A DNA stretch of 64,000 nt from positions 47,545,323-47,609,322 of the forward strand of contig CALNVZ010003426.1 in the NCBI GenBank assembly GCA_940671915.1. Reading direction: 5' to 3'. Source of the stretch: Paracentrotus lividus. Taxonomy: Eukaryota; Echinodermata; Echinoidea; Camarodonta; Echinidae. The notes under the pieces were generated by a model that saw only the letters and a list, made by a program, of their open reading frames with translations, was not told where the DNA came from and did no database searches. Positions 57,766 through 64,000 of this stretch are shown one piece after another; the stretch's first letter is position 1; every line of letters starts with the position of its first letter. The position numbers were made by a program, and so were the translations under genes.

Positions 57766-58851
57766 GGGTAGGGGTACATCGTTAAAAATTCACTATTCTG
57801 AACTTATTTTGGGGGTTGAAACGCCACTCAGTATTTTTGGTGGGTTGTAAGGATGCTATTAATATAAATATCTCAATATTTGGGATCGTCTTCTGAATTC
57901 AACTTAAGGTAGTAAATGACTTCCATTTGATCTGAAACTTTCAGTAGTTTGTTTTTACGTTGGAACAATATAATTTTATTAATCTAATATAATTGCTCTT
58001 TGTTTTTGAAAGTTACTAAATCCCTTTAACAGACACCCAATAACTGCCCCTTCAGGTTAGAGCCACCATAGCCCCAAAAAATGCCCCATTCCAAATCTAC
58101 CAAAATCAGGCCTGTTCATCTTTTTGCGCACCTTAGCCGATCTCTTGCAAATGGTTAATTTATTTTGTTTTAAAGTCTAACATACATCATTTTGGCAGGT
58201 AGTCCTGAGGGGTAAGCTGATCTGGTAATGTGTTGTACAACCTCTGAATGCGAAAGGGTTAATAAATAAAATCAGGCGAACGACTTATTCCTGGAAATAA
58301 TAAATCAATGGTCATAGATCATAAAAATAAAATGCACACTAGACACTTTAAGTATTATAATTTCAAAAGCTACTGTATAAGCAAACATTGACAATACATG
58401 TAATACATTTCCTGCTAGCAGATATTTTGGGATGGGAATTTCTACACATGGCTGGAAAGCAAAGCAAACAGTCGGATTCCTTTACATGTATCTTCAGAGA
58501 TAAGGGCGAGGGAGACTGAAAGAGAAGACTGACAAACACGCAGAAATAGACAGAATGGGGAATTGTACAGTAATTCAAGAGTTTGGATATTGTACAATGT
58601 CACGTACAAAGTCATACACAGTATGATCCCCTGAGATGGGCTGCAGCAAACGTGTACATGTATATCATGTCTGGTGATTTATAAAAGAATATCACACAAT
58701 CACAAATTATAAGCCCTGAAAACTTATGACCCAAATCAAAGCAACATTCCACCATAATTCTAAATTGCTGGTATGATACATGTAGAAGACTCAGAAGATC
58801 AGACAATACTTATGAGAAGACATTCTATGGATGCTAAGGAGAAGAAGCTAC
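57766..58851. other. AT-rich intron or spacer, nothing recognised
   Basis: No exon or bounded repeat was identified between the CpG-rich patch and the candidate exon at 58852. Confidence 0.45.
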
Positions 58852-58890
58852 CTGATGGTATCTCTCCCAATATCCACCAACTTGGCAACA
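58852..58890 (-). CDS. Candidate upstream exon of the membrane-protein gene
   Basis: 39 bases with acceptor TTGATTTCAG and donor CAG|GTAGCT. In the frame whose exit phase (2) fits the exon at 51499 it reads VAKLVDIGRDTI, with the junction codon giving Arg before MIHW. All three frames are open, so coding content cannot decide. The call rests on splice signals and phase. The intron to the next exon would be 7.4 kb. Confidence 0.5.
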
Positions 58891-58943
58891 CTGAAATCAA
58901 TCAAGGAACATCAAACAAAATAATATTCATGTGGTACATGTTA

Positions 58944-60083
58944 CAGGCCTCTACAAAAAAATATTTTTCACTGCCCTGTTGGGCAAGTGAAATTTTTTTT
59001 TGCTTGCCCGAAAGCAAAAAGCACTTGCCCAAATTTTCTTTTCATTTTATTTGTTTTAGTAGCAAATATCATCTCAATAATGTCTAGATACAAGAGGCCT
59101 AAAAGACGAAAATATAAGCAGCACCACTAAATTTGGATTAAAAAAAAAAAAAAAAATACTAAACAAGTATTAATTGAAAAATTAATGAAATCATTTCATG
59201 CCAAATTATCTTTTTCTACATGTAACAAAAAGAAAAAAAATAGTGTTGAAATAAACATTAAAAAGGTAAGAAGAAGAAAATGCATCCAAATTATAAATGA
59301 GTCTGATGTAAGACTAGCACCTACATCGGAAACTCTGCTAGATCAGAGATGTTTGAATAAACAAATCAGCTCATTTCACAAGTTTTATTTTAGTAGCATC
59401 ATCTCATAAAAGTCCACAGACAAAGAGCCTAAAAGACAAAATGTAAGCAGCACAACTAAATTTGAATCTAAAAGAAAAATAATATAATAAAAAAAAGAAT
59501 TTATACTTAAAAATATTAATTGAAAATTAATGAACTCATTTCATGCGAATTATCTTCTTCTAAATGTAAAAAGAGAAGAAAAATAAGCATTGAAATAAAC
59601 TTACAAAATGTAAGCAAGAAATATATATCCGAATTAAAATTACTTTTTAATCTATAAAAATATTACAATGAGTCTGCATGTTAAGACTAGCACCATACCA
59701 CGGAAACTCCACGATCGGCGAAATATTTTGAATAAAATCGGCTTATTTCACAATTTTAAGGATTTGATTTCAATTGTAAGGTAATGTTTTCTTCAGGAGG
59801 AGAGCCCTGTTTAAATATTTTGTCTAGTTCGTGTTTATAAACACGTTTTTTGGTGTGTTTTTGAGGTGAAATGTTTGTGGAAATCGCCGGAGCTGCAACC
59901 CATGTTACTGATAAAATCCTGGGCCCCTGGCGCTGGCTGGAGAGGTGCTTGCAATACACTTCTGTTGCACTTTGCTCAAACCAGCGCTTGCCCGATCGGG
60001 CAAGTGACTTTGGACTTTGCTTGCCCGCCCGTTGTTTTCACTTGCCCCGGGCAAGCGGGCAAGCGGGTTTGTCGCGCCCTGCA
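58944..60083. mobile_element. Inverted-repeat element with alternating CTTGCCC/GGGCAAG words
   Basis: CAGGCCTCTACAAA at 58944 faces TTTGTCGCGCCCTG ending about 60083, so the ends are imperfectly inverted. Next to each end are clusters of GGGCAAGTG and CACTTGCCC in both orientations (58979-59033 and 59987-60066), including CTTGCCCGATCGGGCAAG. The body is the tandem duplication at 59090-59757. The CAG start suggests hAT, but I do not see an exact 8-bp duplication (flanks ACATGTTA and CATGTATC). Confidence 0.6.
59090..59757. repeat. Two tandem diverged units of about 320 bp
   Basis: Unit 1 (about 59090-59405) and unit 2 (about 59425-59757) share, in order, GCCTAAAAGAC, GCAGCAC, AATTGAAAAATTAATGAA, CATTTCATGC, ATTATCTT, TTGAAATAAAC, ATGAGTCTG, AGACTAGCACC, CGGAAACTC and TTTGAATAAA words. 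AT-rich and non-coding. Confidence 0.75.
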
Positions 60084-62128
60084 TGTATCACTCCATAAGA
60101 AATTTTTGTTTTACATGTATGTTATTAAGGCAGCAGAAAAATAGAGAGTCAGGGAATGGGAGGATTTGCACTATTCTCTTATGAAAAAATGAAGCCAGTT
60201 GCCAGAATACTACCGAAGGAGATAGTTAAACCCTCGGTCACAAATGCCATTACGAACCAGAAACCCCCTTTTCACAATACGATCGTACGAACGTCATCGT
60301 ATGAAAGTACATGTAGCTCCGTCTACACATATTTACAAACTCCAGAACTCCAGAGATTTGTACGAATCTCATTTGTGACCACATTTTTATTCATTGTTTA
60401 CCTCATAAAGCCCAAGTAATCAGATTCAATCATCACACAATGAGTACATTGTTGTACACAATGCTGCTCAGTTTTTTATCTCTGTACATTACAGCTTTAA
60501 TATTCAAGCGAATCCACAAATGTACATTTTCAAACCGAGTTATTTGACACTTGACATCTATCTTATTACAAAAGTTTTGTCATCTCCTGTTTTGTTGCTT
60601 GGCTCTCTGAGAATTGTTCATCTGACATGTAGGCCCTTGTACGTAGTTGTTAGTGGTCTTTTAACACAGGAAGTGAAAAGATAAACATTAAACCCAAGGA
60701 AATTACTAAAATCTAGGGAGGTATAGGTTAATGTACAATTGGAAGTGATAAATGTACAATAGATTATTTTCATATTATTGCAGGACTACGGACTTGATTG
60801 ATTGTTTATTTCACCAGGCACAATGAATGTGTACATGACTGATTAGAAAGTGATGAGCTACATGTTGGAAGAGGTCGTCTCTCTGACATGGAGCACATAC
60901 AATTGAGAAATCTGAACAGAGGGCCTATGAATACATTCTAGAAATACTAAGTTTAATCTAAACCCTTTTGAGGTAAAAAGTGAAGAAGAAAAATCTGTTA
61001 AGTGAAAGAAAGTGACCAAGGGATCTACTTTTCAACATTATTTTCAGTGTTGGACTGTATGTAAGACTATTCAATTCTTTGATTCACAAATATTCAATAT
61101 AATCTTTCAAGATTTTAGTGGATTTTAATGCAAAAAACATGTGACACAAAAAGAGAAATGCTCTTTCCTTTCCATTTTCACAGAAATACAGGAGGCTGAC
61201 TTCCCTACTTACAATTCCTTCGCACGAATAATTGAAAAAACAAAAATTTATGTTTCTCTATTTCCAAACAAACTTTTGTTTTTATTCACTTGAAAATGGT
61301 CACGAACCTCTTTCAACTGAAGGTTTTTGACTTGGCTGAATTTTGTGGTTTGAGTGGGCAGTGCACTTTCACTTTCAATGGCATTTCATTGTGCGCAGCC
61401 AGGAACAAAAAGATCATTATTCTGACAATTATTTGTAGATCTTTTGTTAAAGCGTACATTTGTAAATATTTATTCTGTACTAATTAGTGGAAGATATACA
61501 TACATTATGTACTTTGTACACATGAACGGGAGCTTGTCAATTCTGGAAATTGTACATTGCATTTTCATAATTTTCATTAATTAAAGAGTCCTCATTAAAG
61601 CTTACATCAAGGACTATTTTGTTTTGTTAAGGATAAAGAGCTATTTCATTTCAGAATCTGAACTGGTATGGGTTAAAAATAAGTCATTACTGTCTGGTGG
61701 TTCAAATGTAATTGGAACCATGTCAGCACAATTTCATTTTTGTCTACAAGCAATAAATGCATTGCATTGATTTATAAGCTCACTTTGATTTAATGTGCAA
61801 CAAAATCAACAAAATGCTGGCACTAACAAAAACATTTACCTTTAACCTAAATTTGTAACTTCATGTATACACGTACCGCTAACCCACTTAATTCTTGTCA
61901 ATTAAAGAAATCTAAAGGTGTATTTAACTTTGATTACAAGAGAGCAATGACTTCACGCACATGTCCTGGCATTCGGCTCGATTAACTTAGTGGTTTAGTT
62001 TGTGTTATTGACATAGAAGTTATCGCTACTTGAACTTATCTGTTTTGATAAACTTTTCAAATTGCCAAAAGACACACGTCCATGTCTACAGTCTACTATT
62101 AATGTGCATGTACATGACACAATAAATG
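60084..62128. other. AT-rich region, nothing recognised
   Basis: A frame at 60156-60419 (+) has no recognisable domain and no supporting splice structure. If the candidate exon at 62811 belongs to the - strand gene, this is intron and probably hides at least one short exon that I could not identify. Confidence 0.4.
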
Positions 62129-62132
62129 AAAT

Positions 62133-62364
62133 GGGAAAGTCCAAGCTATTTTGCAACTTTGTCCCACACGTTACTGACAAATAATTTACCATGACATAAT
62201 TATGAGATGATACATCTCAATTATTTTTCAGGTTTTTAGGAAAGGTTCTGTACCTTTACGGTAAAGCAAAACATGAAAAACCAATATCATCTCATAACTG
62301 AGTTATGGTAAATTATTCGTCAGTAACGTGTGGGACAGAGTTGTAAAGTAGCTTGGAGTTTCCC
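62133..62364. mobile_element. Palindromic MITE, short relative of the 16.7-kb element
   Basis: The ends are GGGAAAGTCCAAG and CTTGGAGTTTCCC, with an exact 4-bp duplication AAAT on both sides (62129-62132 and 62365-62368). The arms are about 90 bp each and carry GTCCCACACGTTACTGAC (62161) and its complement (62319-62336). Ends, duplication length and motif all match the 16695-18053 element in type. Confidence 0.82.
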
Positions 62365-62368
62365 AAAT

Positions 62369-62810
62369 GCATTCAGTACATGTAGAAGGTAAACTGTCAC
62401 TTGGTCAAAACCAAATTTGACTAATGCCTGATTGGTCTTACGGTATCCTACATTTGTACATGGTCTAATTTCATTTCGTTTACAACCAGATTGTCCAATT
62501 ATCGTTCAGGCTTATTGCCATCTTGCCTTTTTATCCATTTGTCTAATCCCCATTTTGTCTTATGATAACTTGGTCTAACAACCCTTAGTCAATCACCTGC
62601 AACAACTGAAATATTCATTTGGGAATTTAATATAGCCAATTTGCTTACTTGACGAATTGGCAATTTGACCAAGGGGTCATTAAACCAGGTGAGAATTAGA
62701 CCAAGTATGTATTAGACCAAAATGAGTTTAGCCCATGTTGTAATAGACAGTCTGAGAATTCGACCAACTGCTGTTTGACCAAGCAGACATGATCTGAGTA
62801 CAATACTTAC
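62369..62810. other. No gene recognised
   Basis: AT-rich with repeated TTGGTC/GACCAA words (for example TTTGACCAAG, ATTAGACCAA), which look like a diverged short tandem or dispersed repeat of unknown type. Confidence 0.4.
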
Positions 62811-62865
62811 CCGCACTAAACATAGTAGACCCAGTACAACTACAAAGAGAGAGAGGATTCCATTT
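62811..62865 (-). CDS. Weak candidate exon encoding a hydrophobic helix
   Basis: 55 bases with acceptor TTTCCTCATCAG and donor CGG|GTAAGT. One frame reads NGILSLFVVVLGLLCLVR, a good transmembrane span. It exits in phase 0, which does not fit the 58.9-kb exon entry phase, so at least one exon would be missing between them, or this is not part of the gene. Confidence 0.3.
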
Positions 62866-63250
62866 CTGATGAGGAAAGTAGAAAATAACACATAAAATTT
62901 TAGATAAACAGAAAATTTCCAATGAAAACCAGCACTTGATCACATTATAAAGGATTGAATGAATGGGTCTCATGTGTTAAAGCAGATTTTTTATTTTTTT
63001 TGGGGGGGGGGTGGGGTCAGGTAAAATTTTAGGTCTACAGTGGAGTAGGTATCTATTTTTGCAATATTCCATTTTGTATTTGTGCCACATTATTGTAACT
63101 TTTTGATAGTACATTGCAACAAGTATTGCAAGGTTGTGCCAAAAACACATTTCATTTATCAAAACATTTTGTTCTTCAAGTGAACATCCTGAAAAAAAGT
63201 AAAATGTGAGGCAGAAATATTAGTACACTGTAGGTCATTGCAAAGATCCA
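62866..63250. other. No gene recognised
   Basis: AT-rich with a T tract then G run at 62990-63010. No supported exon. Confidence 0.4.
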
Positions 63251-63289
63251 GGGGATTAGGGGGATTTTCATCAAAAACTTCCCCAAAAT

Positions 63290-64000
63290 GTCAAGAATGT
63301 TTCACTTCTAGAGGGGCAGCTGGGAGACATCCGAGTAGATGAACGAGGTACCAGTAGCAGAGCATTGGAATATATGGGGAGGAATCCCACATTTACTAAA
63401 CCCAACGTCTGGCAGTGCATCCCTGCTGCATAAGACCCCTAGGGCCTTTCTAAAGGGCCCAAAAAATGCATTCGATTAGATGAGCGAGGTACCACTTCAA
63501 ACCCATAACAGATTTTCCGGCTCAATTCACTGAATTCGAAATGACGATTGACAGACAAAATTTCTGCTGCAATGTGCCCGCCAGACGCCCCCAAAGGGCC
63601 TTAAAATTGGGCATCGATTAGATGAAGGAGATACCACTTGAAAGTGATTTCAGATGAAAGTATGAATACCAAAAAGCACAGAATGAGCAACGACAGAAAA
63701 AATTTCTGCTGCAAAGTGCCCGCCAGAAGCCCCCAAAGTGCGGCCCAATTGCCCCCCTATAGTGTGATTTCTGCAGTTGAATGATGTCGTTGAGACGTTT
63801 TATGTAAGGTACTGCACGAAACCAAGTTTGACTGAAAGGTGCGGATAATCTAAAAAATGTTTACAAACTCAAATGCCGAAGGAACGCTCGAAACCCCCAC
63901 CCCCCTCGAAAAAAAAAAGGAAAAAAGGAGGGGGCCTCGAATTTCCTCTCGATCAAACATGGGAGATACTACTTGAAATGAATTTCAAATTAATACATGT
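63290..64000. repeat. Diverged tandem repeat of about 141 bp, runs off the window
   Basis: AGTAGATGAACGAGGTACCA (63333), ATTAGATGAGCGAGGTACCA (63475) and ATTAGATGAAGGAGATACCA (63617) recur at about 141-142 bp. Other shared words are TTTCTGCTGC, GTGCCCGCCAGA and CCCCAAAG. A fourth, poorer unit (GGGAGATACTACTTGAAAT) lies near 63960. The G/C-rich parts differ from the AT-rich flank. Non-coding. Confidence 0.7.

Noticed and set aside
60156-60419. 87-codon + strand frame
   Set aside because: It lies just outside the CTTGCCC element, has no recognised motif, and its start context is ordinary.

Overview
The window reads as nuclear DNA of an animal, most likely a marine invertebrate deuterostome (an echinoderm is my best guess, not proven). 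The reasons are short exons with GT/AG borders, long AT-rich introns, AG microsatellites, many small inverted-repeat elements, recurrent TAGGCCTAC and TACATGTA words, and a chordate-like mitochondrial uncoupling protein gene. There are no bacterial operons, CRISPR arrays or rRNA genes, and almost all long open frames are simple-repeat or transposon by-products.

Two spliced genes can be supported. (1) On the + strand, a complete UCP2/3-like mitochondrial uncoupling carrier has five coding exons from 19722 to 26939, all phase-compatible, giving about 322 residues, with probable non-coding leader exon(s) from about 18.65 kb and a 3' UTR to about 27.4 kb. (2) On the - strand, a multi-pass membrane protein that I cannot name has eight phase-matched coding exons between 51499 and 44473. 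A ninth exon at 58890-58852 is phase-compatible with these, and one more candidate at 62865-62811 is weaker. It ends in a Pro/Ser/Arg-rich tail and a TAG. Its 5' end is not found and may lie beyond 64 kb.

Layout: 0.17-1.9 kb, fold-back repeat pair. 2-9 kb, no gene, AG microsatellites. 9.08-9.90 kb, a non-autonomous hAT-type element with 8-bp duplication. 10.2-11.4 kb, remnant of a non-LTR retrotransposon. 16.7-18.05 kb, a terminal-inverted-repeat element carrying eight copies of a 14-bp palindrome-cored motif. 18.65-27.4 kb, the UCP gene, with a Helitron-like insertion in the first coding intron and two small MITE-like repeats in the third. 29.4-37.6 kb, two near-identical 4-kb blocks on either side of a 25-N gap, almost certainly an unmerged assembly overlap. 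37.6 kb, a tRNA-derived SINE. 38.6-43.2 kb, no gene. 43.2-64 kb, the membrane-protein gene with its introns, which hold a Tc1/mariner-like element, minisatellites and further inverted-repeat elements. The window ends in a diverged tandem repeat of about 141 bp.

The most unusual feature is that three different exons of the membrane-protein gene have extra copies next to them: the end of the terminal coding exon with its stop codon (about ten copies downstream), the donor-side end of the exon at 51.4 kb (three copies) and a diverged copy of the exon at 50.7 kb. The second is a small inverted-repeat transposon family with 4-bp target duplications (copies at 16.7 kb and 62.1 kb) that shares the internal motif GTCCCAYACGTWAC.
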